DNA of 64,000 nt from Metaphire vulgaris (Eukaryota; Annelida; Clitellata; Crassiclitellata; Megascolecidae). Of this stretch, positions 54,323-64,000 are shown one piece after another. The stretch covers positions 4,298,062 through 4,362,061 of the forward strand of contig CM030862.1 in the NCBI GenBank assembly GCA_018105865.1, read 5' to 3'. The notes below the pieces were generated by a model, which saw nothing but the letters and a program-made list of their open reading frames with translations, was not told the origin of the DNA and made no database searches. A program made the translations under genes and the position numbers. Within the stretch, counting starts at the first letter, position 1. Each line of letters begins with the position of its first letter.

Positions 54323-54498
54323 CAGGGTTTAATCTAGGCCGTTTCCGGGAGGAGGGTATTGCCCGTTTCGCCCGGAAATTTCAAATTCCCCCTGGAAATT
54401 TTGGCATACTGCATCAACTAACAAGCAGCCCCCAAGCAAAATTTTCCCCCGGCTTTGTCAGTTTTCCCCCGGAGTCCAGGAGTCTAGATTAAACACTG
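54323..54498. mobile_element. CAGGGTTTAATCTAG MITE
   Basis: A 176-bp element with ends CAGGGTTTAATCTAG and CTAGATTAAACACTG and a perfect 8-bp duplication CTCCGGAG (54315-54322 and 54499-54506). The interior has TTTCCCCCGG/CCCGGAAATT motifs. Confidence 0.92.
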
Positions 54499-54990
54499 CT
54501 CCGGAGAGGTTTTTACTGTCAGTGGCATCGTAGTAGTCGTGACCGATGTTTACCGGCGCGTGCCTATAGGTGGATGAAAACAAAATGCTGCTCTCTCTCT
54601 CTCTCTCTCTCTCTCACTCGACACTTCGAGAAAATCTCAGATGAAAATGGATGTTTAGCAGTACACCCATTAGATAGCCTACTGTATAAGGTACACCCTA
54701 ATTCGCCTGCAATAACCAATGTTTCCATAAAAAGATACAGCATTTGGTTGGACTTAAAATCACGAAGCTTTCATATTGAAGCGTTTTATCTATGATTTCA
54801 GATCAATCAACAAGGATATACAATATAGACCGTGAGTCAATAAAAACAAATTCCTTTTTAATTTGGCAATAACTTCGAAGAATTTTGACAAAGCTTGTCG
54901 AAACTCGGCAGCGATGTAGCTGAGGAACCCCAACATATCTGTGTACAGCTTACTACCAAAATAAATCAGGCTTGGTTTTTATGGATAACA

Positions 54991-55031
<41 letters not shown>
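54991..55031. repeat. (TA)n microsatellite
   Basis: About 20 TA units. Confidence 0.95.
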
Positions 55032-55034
<3 letters not shown>

Positions 55035-55852
55035 CATATATAAAAGAGAGACATAAATCTCTATCCGTGGCTTTTTCATTTCTATATTTCCATGGAATAT
55101 TATCAGCGCTTGAGGAGCTGCAGTGATGCATGTGTAGAAAAGTAATTGGAGGCAGTTGCTTCAGTTACTCAGCATCATCGTTTATCGTCGATGGAGCCAT
55201 GTTCTCTTGCGCAGATGTCTTCTCTAAGCTGATGACGTCGACCGCAGTCGAGCAATGGACGTAACCGGCTGCCTTGGTTTCCAACATGTCTCTTCATCCG
55301 ATGTCCAGTAATGAAACAGTTACGATCTGGGCTTGGATTTATAGCCTGACTGCATGCCCCTGAAAGCAGCACCGCTTGTTATGACCGACGCTGTCATTTG
55401 AACGCGCAATGGGCGAGGCCCATCGCTGATCTGGCGCCGTTCTTCGTTCGCATTTTAACCTAGAAGACAACTCGTGCAGAAAGCGCTTAAATAGTCGAAT
55501 GCATAGGAGATGTCGTTGGCTCCGTTACGCGTCCACATAAGCCTAGTATAGCAAAGCAAGACACTAAACGAAATGAGACGCATTCGGTTGACATCAGTTG
55601 TCTCCCATCTCGCAATCGTTCCTATGGATGACAAGGATCTGTACGTTGTGTGGCATCTGAATACATCTGAATAATCAAAACATTAAGCAAAATGGCGCCA
55701 GAAAACGTTGTTGTGACAGGCAAAATGACATCATCGTGAAAAATGACGTCATTGTTGTCATGACATCTGGACAGGCGCCTCACAGAGCAAGAGGCAGAGG
55801 CAGAGTAAATCCAGATTTCAAATGTTTGGGATTCAACTGTTAATTAGCGAGA

Positions 55853-55876
55853 TAGAGAGAGAGAGTGAGTGAGAGA

Positions 55877-55908
<32 letters not shown>

Positions 55909-55910
55909 CA
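55853..55910. repeat. (GA)n(GT)n(GA)n microsatellite
   Basis: GAGAGA, GTGTGT and GAGAGA in succession. Confidence 0.9.
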
Positions 55911-56441
55911 CTCAAGTGGAACTCTGTTCTTCTGCTATGGACTGTTTTTTTTTGTTTTTTGGCTTCTCTGACAGATCAAATAAATAAGAAGGCGGATAAA
56001 TAGTCATGCAAATAGACAAAAGGACGGACATGTAAAGAGAGAAACGCAGGTGAATAAATGCGACTAATGATGCAGGTATCTCAGATGACTTCGCCAGAAC
56101 AAATGCCAGCTTACAGACCCTGGAGCGAATCTCAACATTAAGCCAGGTATAAAGCCATGACGTTGCATTCACGAACAGCCTAAAAGGCCAGAGAGTGCAG
56201 CGACCGACACGACATCAACAGATGAGAACATAATAACTAACGAGAAAAGAGAAGCATTATAGACGCTCGCATAGTCTTTAATACGGACGCGTCTTTAAAC
56301 AAACACAACACACAGAGAAGCATTAAATTCTATTAATTAATTAATAAAATAACATTAAATAAACATGTCTATCTCTCATGAAAGCCCTTAGGATGCGTTA
56401 TGAATTCATGTCGTCTGTCTCTTGGGGTGGTGTGGGGTGGG

Positions 56442-57283
56442 CAGGGATGTTAGTACTTGGCCTTGGTTCTGGCCTTAAGGACTTCTTAAAGACCAGTTTC
56501 AAGTCCGTGGTCCTGGTCTTGGCCTTGATTGCTGAGTCCTTGGTCCTGGTCCTGGCCTTGAGGGTGGAGTTCTTGAATTGTCCTTGAAATCAATCATGGC
56601 CATATAATATCTAGTTTAAAGTGTATTTGTTTAGTGAATGAATTCTAGGTTATTTTTAGTCTGGTTGACTCCGCAGAGACAAATGGGAGAATATCAACAG
56701 GCTATCAATTCACCATCATCAGGCTCACAAATGACGATTGAAACAGCTGCCTGTTCACAACAGTTTGTCCACTTGCAACCACTCTTTCAGAGAATTCTAT
56801 GCACACCTGCGACGCCTGCTCCAGTGGAGCGTATATTCTCTCAAAACTGAATCATAATGCGCCCACATAGGACAAGAATGTCAGATTCATTGTTGGAAAC
56901 ATTGGTGTTTTTAAAATGCGACTCTAAGCTTAATGGCTGACTATGCTTAACTATGCAAAAGAGCAATGTTCGGTCTGTTCCATTCTTCAAATGTCAACTT
57001 TACTGTGTAATATGCATTAGTCATCTGGCTTATCATCTTGGCATTTAAATAACGGCTTAATTAGTATGCCAAGACATGTTGTTTCAAGGACTTGCTAAAT
57101 GTTTGTTGTAAAGTCATTGGTCCTGGTCCTGGTCCTGGCCTTGAGGTTGAGTCATTGGTCTTGGCCTTGAGAGTTAAATCCTTGGTCATGGTCCTGGCCT
57201 TGAGGGTTGAGTCCTTGGTCCTGGTCTTGAAGGTTGAGTCCTTGGTCCTGGCCTTGAAGGTTGAGTCCTTGTTAACATCCCTG
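56442..57283 (+). mobile_element. hAT relic with GGTCCTGG-rich ends (copy 2)
   Basis: Ends CAGGGATGTTAGTACTTGG and CTTGTTAACATCCCTG carry the inverted repeat CAGGGATGTTA. Subterminal arrays of TTGGTCCTGGTCCTGGCCTT sit at both ends (56450-56580, 57110-57270). The middle keeps hAT C-terminal sequence at about 56755-56940: ATPAPVERIFSQN, a stop, then IIMRPHRTRMSDSLLETLVF. GTGGGGTG near both borders may be the target duplication, but the area is low-complexity. Confidence 0.75.
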
Positions 57284-57306
57284 AGGTGGGGTGAGGTAAA
57301 ACTTAC

Positions 57307-57527
57307 TGGCGGGGCCTACCATCGGTAGAAATGAGATTTTTTGAGGGGTCCGACCCCGCTGCCAGTTTAAACGTCGATCTCCGCGTCTGCTTAATCTTCC
57401 CATCATGGACCCATGAAGTCAGTCGTTCAATGCGGACAATGACCTTCACGCAGGAGACCCGTGGCACACCGGGCTTCAAAATGGGGTCGTTGACCTCAGA
57501 AGCGCATCGGTCACAGTTGCAGCACTC
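57307..57527 (-). CDS. Probable exon; possible relative or upstream exon of the CaaX gene
   Basis: The minus-strand frame is open from a TAG-type acceptor at 57528-57530 to a consensus donor CCA|GTAAGT at 57307. It encodes a cysteine cluster (ECCNCDRCASEV), then PGVPRVSCVKVIVRIERL, TSWVHDGKIKQTRR and a polar end. The RVSCVKVIV strand resembles RVKTCESIEV of the 36476 exon. It lies in the same orientation 20 kb upstream. Belonging to that gene would need very long introns, so a separate gene or paralogue is equally possible. Confidence 0.45.
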
Positions 57528-58290
57528 CTACTCAAAATGATCAAATACTAAGCGATGGTTCAGTTTGGATGCATTTCAGTCGACAAACTATTATGGCAAG
57601 TTACTAAACAGTAATATATTTATATTGCATATTAGATTCAGATCTCCGGTAGTTGCCCGTAGACGTGCGGATATGACGCCGTAGATTCCAGTAGCTGGTA
57701 ACAATAGACGAGAAGTGCAAATTCTCCACAGTAGTATTATCCTGCACTGCGAGCAAACCGAGCATCTTTCTAGTATATATATGTTATAGTCAAACACTGA
57801 ATTCGGATAATTTCACGAAATCTAAACATTTTAGTCATTTCGTGAAGTCACCATTTTCTATAGTGATTTCAGTTTGAAAATGCTAAAGTTTCTAGTTGGA
57901 TACAAACATTATCTGAAAAAGGTGGGTGTGGCATTCAAAATTTCACTAAAGGCTCATTCAAGCGTGACTATTGTTCAGGTAGTCGGTCTGCACTTCGACC
58001 GACATAGCTGATAACAATGGATCAGTCAAGGTTTATAAAGGGACGGTTGGGGCTTCTGTCAGTAAAGATTTGAAATGGCACAGTGCAAGGTTTGAAATAA
58101 TCACAGGTTTGAAAATGGAACAGTTCTAGTATTGAAAATGACGGTTTGGGTAAACTTTTTTCACAGAATATGCGCGTACCAGCAGTTTGCGCACCTGGGA
58201 GGTTTCGCACTCCGGGATCAAGGCGCCCAGGGGCGTCAGAAACCGCTGACAAGCAAAAGGGTTAAAGTTAATGTCAACCCGGCTCTAACC

Positions 58291-58338
58291 TTCACCCTAA
58301 CCCTAAACCTAACCTAAACCTAACCCTTACCCTAACCT
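58291..58338. repeat. Interstitial telomere-like repeat, (CCCTAA)n degenerate
   Basis: CCCTAACCCTAAACCTAACC followed by further CCTAAACCTAACCC-type units, about eight in all, within the first copy of the tandem duplication. The second copy lacks them. Confidence 0.75.
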
Positions 58339-58822
58339 GGTGCGCAAATACCGAGTGAGCAAAACCGTCGTCGTGTTTCCATCTCGTTTATTTTTAATAA
58401 GATGAAACCTTTATTATTAGCCCTCTCCCCACCTCGGCTGGCTGCAGTTACTGAGCATCTATCTCGCCAAATAGACAAGTTGTCCACCGGGTTCAATTCT
58501 GTCAGTTAAGGTTTGAAAATGGCACAGTCTATTCAGGAGAGCTACGAGGAAGAATTTCGGAAGAAGTTATTCGAAAAGTATGAAGCCTGTCAGAAATATT
58601 TTATCCCCATGATTTAATTAAATGCAAACCATCCAAACTTTTAACAAATAGTGATGCTTCAATTTCTTGTTATAGTGAAAATAAAGTTAGTTATTTTACT
58701 TCCGGAAATTGTGCATGCGTTAACCTTCCACTTTGAAAGTTGTTTATGTTAATTTCTTAATGCTCTCGATTAAACGAGATTTAAAAAATTGATCGTTTGG
58801 GGAGCACTAATACGTCTCAATA

Positions 58823-58825
<3 letters not shown>

Positions 58826-58862
<37 letters not shown>
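58826..58862. repeat. (AAT)n microsatellite
   Basis: About 12 AAT units. Confidence 0.95.
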
Positions 58863-58863
<1 letters not shown>

Positions 58864-59426
58864 TCCTGGAGTTTTTATTGTGTGAAATGAAATCATCAAA
58901 TGCCTGAATGAGCCTTTAGTTAAACTGTGAAAAATAACCCTCAACTGTTTTCAGTAAATTGAAATCCTAGAGTTTTTAGCGTTTTCATGAAATCACTAAG
59001 TGAAATGGTGACTTTTAAAAATGACTAAATCTTAAGGGATTTAAGAAATCACTGTTTGACATTTGCCTGAAACATATATATTATAATTATACACTGTATT
59101 CGGATAAAATGGGATCAACTCGATTTTCACTAACGTTGAAAAGCTTGGCCGATTTCAATAAAAATTTGCAGTCAGTGACATGTATATATTAGTTTCAGTT
59201 GGATACAAACATTATCTGCAAAAAGGTTACTGAATGAATATTCAAAATGTCCACCGAAGAATTTACGCATGATTTCAGACGTCGTCACCTCTGATGAATC
59301 GGTGCACTGCAGTGATGTTGTGATCTAGCTTTGCCCTCTCACTCACCAGTCAATAATCTCTGCTTCAGTCCCTTCAGATTGGAAATGCGTGCCCGGTAGA
59401 CTTTTTCTTGTAGAATATACTCCGTA

Positions 59427-59708
59427 CAGCATTGCCGTAGCGAAGGTTTCCGGTGTCTGGGATCAAGGCGCCCTCAACCGTCAAAAACCGCTGACAAGCA
59501 AAAAAGGTTATTGCTTATGTTCCGGCGCCCTCTCACTCTGCTGCGACACGGCGCCCCTTTCCATACCCGTCCTGTGTACCGACGAGCAAAAACCGTCGTC
59601 GTTTTTCCATCTCGTTTATTTTTAATAACCCCAAACTCGATTGCAGAATAATCCCCCACCTCGGCGCCCGGGGCGTAATTAACCTTCCGTCCCTCGCTAC
59701 GCCACTGC
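59427..59708 (-). mobile_element. CAGTGGCGTAGCGA MITE
   Basis: On the minus strand it starts CAGTGGCGTAGCGAGGG and ends CTTCGCTACGGCAATGCTG, a worn inverted repeat around GGGCGCC-rich sequence. It interrupts the mariner scrap next to it. A diverged counterpart is in the first duplication copy (about 58170-58460). Confidence 0.6.
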
Positions 59709-59785
59709 CAAAATGAGTAGTCCACCGGGTTCAATTCTGGTGAGTTTGTTGGAACAGTTTGGGTGGTATGAAAGGAGTCTGCCAT
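59709..59785 (-). pseudogene. mariner/Tc1-type transposase scrap
   Basis: The minus-strand peptide TVPTNSPELNPVDYSFWQ carries the NSPxLNPxDY signature found beside the last catalytic aspartate in mariner/Tc1 (IS630) transposases. It ends at the inserted MITE. Confidence 0.7.
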
Positions 59786-60659
59786 TGCAATAATTCAACG
59801 GTGTTTCTAGCACGTCATATATTACGTCAAAAGAATAACTAAAGGGTGAGTAGCTAAGGGTGCGTTTTATATCCCATGATTTCGAATTCAGTCCAACATA
59901 AACCATCCAAACTTTTATAGAAATAGTCCGGGTTTTCTTAATCTTATAGTGAAAATAAAGTTAGGCCCTTTTATCCGGAAACGGTGCACATACCTGTACT
60001 AGGGGAAGAAATTCCCCCTGAGTTTTTTTGATCACGTATATGCGTAGTTTTGAGGCCATAAAGTTTATATGCTCTCAAGTGGCCATTACTGGAATATCCG
60101 TTGACACTATAAGATTGGTACGAGTACGTCTCAAGAATATGCGGACCAAGAATATCAATGCAAAATTGCTTCAAACTATGAGCCAAGATTCAATGAAATG
60201 AAGAGAGCCTTCAAATGGTAAATGTTGCTTCAATTAAACAAAAAAATAGACTCAACTGTGATAGAAGTTGATCATAACGGAGGTCAACAGCATAACAGTT
60301 CTTTTTAAAAATACAAATCTTAATTCGATTTAAGAATAAATGTTGACATCTCTCTAGAAACAAATTTAATACGATGCAAATACACGCAGGCACTTAATCT
60401 TCACTATTTTGCAGCAAGCGTTGATAAAAGCTGAAAATACATCAAAGAGACCAGACGCACGTCAGTGACACGCAATGAGGAGTGCAGTCTGTGGCTCTGT
60501 GCAGTGCTCTCATTTGCTGCACTCTTCTGCACTGAATCGTCTTCAGCAAGATGCGGTCTTCGAAAATGAATACAAATGGCATCTCACGAGAAGGTCTTCA
60601 CTCACTGATCCAAGTACACGCTCCTGTCATTCGCGTTGTTTTATTTGGAATGAGTGACG

Positions 60660-60745
60660 ATGGTCATAGTAGTAGCAGTAGTAGTATTTTAGTGGTAGTA
60701 GTAGTAGTTTGAAACTTCTTTAGCGCCATTGTAGTAGTAGGCTTA
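60660..60745. repeat. (GTA)n microsatellite with LINE-tail box
   Basis: AGTAGTAGTA runs on both sides of ACTTCTTTAGCGCCATTGTA, a worn copy of the CR1-like 3'-UTR box. Confidence 0.7.
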
Positions 60746-61109
60746 GTTTGTCAATTATTTTTAATTCTCATTGAAAACTCAGCTGGCTTTAGAATTCTTA
60801 TGGCTTTCAATAGTAGCGGGTCATATAGTATGAACTCAGTGCAGAATAATCCTGCAATTTTTAATTAAGTAATTAATCAGTTTTTGTCTTGTTAAAATGT
60901 ATTGTCTCAACTTGGGAGTCTATCTGCAGAAGATGGAACACTTTAGAGGGGTGTCAAAATATTGTTCCCATGACTAAAAACGGAGACTGTTATATTTTCA
61001 GTTTCACATTGAATTTATGTGTTAACGATGCATCTATAATAATATAAAACAGTTGCACTGTCAACTATTATGGGTACAATAAATCCAAAAAAATCTGTTT
61101 TTGTTCCAG

Positions 61110-61480
61110 GGGATGACCCTCCCCTACACCCGCTCCAGTGGATGGTCGCTTCAGTAAGAAACCGCAGTCAAGATCTTGCCCGTGGTGGTTCGTGGTTGAA
61201 GACCAGAGGTCAGTCCGTACTTCCTGCTAAGAGGGGTATGTAAGGGAGGTATGCAATGAGGAATGAGTGTGGTTTTAGTCTAGATTTTTAGCCTGGCTTC
61301 TGAAGGTAGTAAGACATTCAGTCTGACGGACTTGTACCGGCAGAGAGTTCCAGAACCCAGTCACCGATAGAGCACGTTTCCCAGTATCCCAGTAGTGGTC
61401 TTGCAATAAGCTATGCAAAGAGCAGGAACATCAGACGACCTAGCTGAGTATATTGGTTATCTCGAACAGCGAGAGTAAGG
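61110..61480. mobile_element. Probable CR1-like LINE 3' region
   Basis: Non-coding sequence with GGCAGAGAGTTCCAGAACCC and GATAGAGCACGTTTCCCAGT. This is the type of block found near the 3' ends of CR1-group elements. No polymerase sequence remains. Confidence 0.4.
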
Positions 61481-61637
61481 ATCGGAGGTAGATCGGTTGA
61501 TTTGTGTGAAGCGAAAATTCGAAATACTCTTTAAGCGAAGGAAAGCGAAGCGAATGAGAGATGAAAGTGAATGGCTTGGTCTTCGTTCAACGAACGGCAT
61601 CTAACGCCGATCGCTTTCCCTTGGCCTCGAGCACAGA

Positions 61638-61855
61638 TCACTTCGACAGCGTCCTCGATTCGTTATTTTGATCACAGAGGTCGCCACTGACGAGTGACCT
61701 TGAAGACCTTTCGGTGGATGATACGTGATGCAAGACACGTCCCGCTGTGTCAGAGTCTTCTGCGCTGCTTTCAATTAAGTGCATTAGGCCATTCGGCTGA
61801 TCCGATGAGACATTTACTTTGCTTCTCTTCCGAGAAACAACAAATCCTCTTGATT
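61638..61855 (-). CDS. Possible terminal exon, unassigned
   Basis: The minus-strand frame follows an AACCAGCTTCAG acceptor-like site and reads to TGA at 61638-61640 (GLMHLIESSAEDSDTAGRVL, then SSTERSSRSLVSGDL and QNNESRTLSK). It is serine/acid-rich like a disordered tail. No family and no partner exon. The plus strand is also open here. Confidence 0.28.
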
Positions 61856-62786
61856 CTGAAGCTGGTTACTGCTGATGCAAGCAGAAACCTCTTTTGAATA
61901 TTTCCCATAAGAATTATCGCTGAAATTTTACTAAATTATTTTGCTTTAAAAACTCTTCATTTATTTATATTAGGCCTAAATACATCCCTTGATATTAAAG
62001 AAATGGCTTGAAGTTTAAAAATATCAGAGCGACCTTAAAGTCGTTTTTCTTCAATTTCGATCGAAAACGTCATCATTCAGAGCAGCGAATACATCGCAGC
62101 GACCATTTGCTTTGATTTAAGTAAGAGGAAATTGACTCATTTACACGAAGAAGGCACAAAACAAAGACTAAACAGGAATCAATTAGAGCCTCATAACGAA
62201 CTTTCTCTCCTTTAAGCCTGAAATTCTCTCAGTGATATTTCCACATGAAGCGCTTTCAATGGTCAAAGACTGAACTTTTTATAGAGCAACTGAAGCAGAG
62301 TAAGAGACAATAATTATGTCTATACGAAGTCTTAAGGCATAAATAGCTCGTCTGTGAATCTTGTTTGACCAAAACGAACGCCTTGTTCTCTTTTTTTTAA
62401 ATTCTGAATCGAAATGACTCAGCAGAATAATTCCTGTGTTCCAGCACTAACAGTTGGGCTTTTACGGGGAATGCAACTTGATTATGCGTCACGTGAAATT
62501 GGTCCTCTAGGCTATAAAGCCTGTAGTATAATGCCGTTGCATATCTCTATCTGGATCCAATCAGGCAGGCTGCCTGTGATTTCGCGCACGTGCCTTGATT
62601 CACGGAAGCGAAAGAGAATCGGAACAGAGCTAGAACAGAATCCGCAGAATTAACCTACTCTTTATTTAGCTTAGTGTTCCTTCTTTGCTGCCTCCGACAT
62701 GTGGTCTATGTACGGTCTTTTGAAGGAAAAAAATTATTTTCTAGATGGTGCTTTCCAGTGCCAGAATTTATGCTGATCCAGCCTAA

Positions 62787-63055
62787 TGTCTAGCTGCCTC
62801 GGTGGCTATCTCGGTTGAGCGTCGACTCTGAAACCGGGAGATGTTCTTATTGTTCTATCGGATCCGGGTTCAAACCCCGGGTGGTCAGAGATTCTAGTTC
62901 TCAGGCAGTCACATGTCCGCCGGCACGGAGTGGAAGTTAAAATGGTCTGTGCGATGTGTCAAGGTTGGCTGTGCTCTGATTTGTTAGCGGTGATAGACAG
63001 TGAAGCTGTATTAGCTGTCTACTGAGAATGACCGCTTTAATAAATACCTGACATA
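62787..63055 (+). repeat. tRNA-derived SINE (family D)
   Basis: Head TAGCTGCCTCGGTGGCTATC and CTCGGTTGAGCGTCGACTCT (A-box region), B-box GGTTCAAACCC at 62867-62877 in a CCGGG/CCCGG stem, then a body ending near TTTAATAAATACCTGAC. Confidence 0.7.
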
Positions 63056-63597
63056 GCAGCTGCACACAATTATTAAAACGCGTACAAAAACCGGTTGGTC
63101 ACCAGAACATGAGACAGGACGGATATGGATCGAGGATGGGAAAAAGTGCTGGATAAAAAGCTAATTTGTAGGAATTAAACCCCACCAGCGCTATGCAAAT
63201 TAGGTTGAATACATCAATACAATAGCCTAAGTTTATCACTGACAATTTTATCTGGTTCTATACGCAAGTATATCTGTTAATGGTTTTTGCAATCTATATT
63301 TTCCTGTCTGGCTGTTTGTCCACGTGGATGTCTGCTTGAGTATCTGTTTGCATATTTGTCTGTCTATCTATAAAATCTGAATTATTTGAATAGACCGCGA
63401 TGAATTTTTAATCGAAATTCTGTTTTGATTCAGCTGCCTTTTCGTTAGACACAGACACTCAAACGTACAAGCAGAGAGACGCAGGGATACGCGTCGTTCC
63501 CTCTCGTGCACAAATAAATAATTTATATTATAACAAAAGAAGAGTCTGTCGGACAAAATTCTGAGCTAAAATCAGAGGTCGCATACATCGGGCAGGT

Positions 63598-63681
63598 CTA
63601 ATTGACAACATCCACGAAGAGATCATTTTTCGCGGAGAAAATCTCAAAGCTCTCTTGCACTCTGCGGCCATCGATCATTCC
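63598..63681 (-). CDS. Possible terminal exon, unassigned
   Basis: After the acceptor GTGTGTTTACAG the minus strand encodes GMIDGRRVQESFEIFSAKND, then LFVDVVN and TAG at 63598-63600, in phase 0. The short peptide looks coding. It would be the last exon of a gene extending beyond the window or spanning an unknown intron. The ESFEIF motif is faintly like the FExF units of the 23-37 kb gene, too short to rely on. Confidence 0.35.
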   Translation of the reverse strand, partial: GMIDGRRVQESFEIFSAKNDLFVDVVN

Positions 63682-63715
63682 CTGTAAACACACGCCCACC
63701 CATCTATACTATAAC

Positions 63716-63811
63716 GTCTCTCTCTCTTTCTATGTATGTCTGTCTCTCTCTCTGTCTCTCTCTCTCTCTTTCTATGTCTGTCTCTCTCTCGCTCTCTCTC
63801 TATCTCTCTCC
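63716..63811. repeat. (TC)n-rich microsatellite
   Basis: TCTC runs broken by TATG/TGTC. On the minus strand it lies upstream of the 63681 acceptor. Confidence 0.9.
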
Positions 63812-64000
63812 AGCGATTAGTCTGTCCGAATTGGCAGAATTCGAAATGATGAAAACATTTTCATAAAATTCGAACCATTACTGGACCTGCCGTTATTTTA
63901 TATCTGCAGAAATCGATGCAGGCAGCAGCTAGAAGCCTCGCAGTGATGAAGCTATCACCAATGTGACCAACTGACAGTATCATCAACAGTTTCGCCATAT

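Larger units (their letters stand above)
57830..59990. repeat. Diverged tandem duplication, about 1.2-1.4 kb units
   Basis: Blocks recur in order in 57830-58740 and 59130-59990: AGTTGGATACAAACATTATC; GGGATCAAGGCGCCC; AACCGCTGACAAGCAAAA; CCATCTCGTTTATTTTTAAT; GTCCACCGGGTTCAATTCTG; AAACCATCCAAACTTTTA; TATAGTGAAAATAAAGTTAG. Each copy also includes the same inserted MITE-like segment. Confidence 0.8.

Noticed and set aside
56378..57328. VLVLALRVESLVL-type frames resembling a membrane repeat protein
   Set aside because: They are translations of the GGTCCTGG arrays at the ends of a hAT relic.

Overview
This is eukaryotic, animal-type genomic DNA. It is A+T-rich and has spliced exons with GT-AG introns, CR1/L2-like and RTE-like non-LTR retrotransposons, many hAT-type DNA transposons and miniature derivatives, tRNA- and 5S-rRNA-derived SINEs, and a very high microsatellite load. 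No operons or other prokaryotic features are seen. The mix suits a marine invertebrate genome, but the sequence alone does not let me name the phylum.

Layout. 0.5-8.1 kb: a decayed, spliced hAT transposon (hAT-A) broken up by other insertions, including a piggyBac relic. 8.7-13.0 kb: a MULE-like transposase with a SWIM zinc finger, carrying a perfect 68-bp palindrome and split by a second hAT transposon (hAT-B, 9196-12145). hAT-B is almost intact, with one in-frame stop, terminal inverted repeats and an 8-bp target duplication. 15.1-16.3 kb: a 5'-truncated CR1/L2-like LINE. 17-22 kb: minisatellite, RTE and CR1 fragments, MITEs and SINEs.

23.2-37.6 kb, minus strand: the only clear host gene I can assemble. 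Six exons, probably seven, join in consistent phase and encode a protein built of about four copies of a degenerate unit of roughly 70-110 residues. It ends in a CaaX-type motif (CQVM). I do not recognise the family. Its introns hold RTE fragments, MITEs, a hAT relic and long microsatellites.

38-64 kb: mostly repeats, with MITEs that have clean target duplications (42.5, 44.9, 47.8, 48.4, 52.3 and 54.3 kb), a 5S-derived repeat, tRNA-SINEs, a 0.5-kb polypurine tract, a diverged tandem duplication with a mariner scrap (57.8-60 kb) and a few isolated exon-like stretches. One of these (57307-57527, minus) has a strong GTAAGT donor and may belong to the same protein family as the 23-37 kb gene. 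The window is best read as one large-intron gene plus possible exon fragments of neighbours, set in a dense nest of mobile elements.
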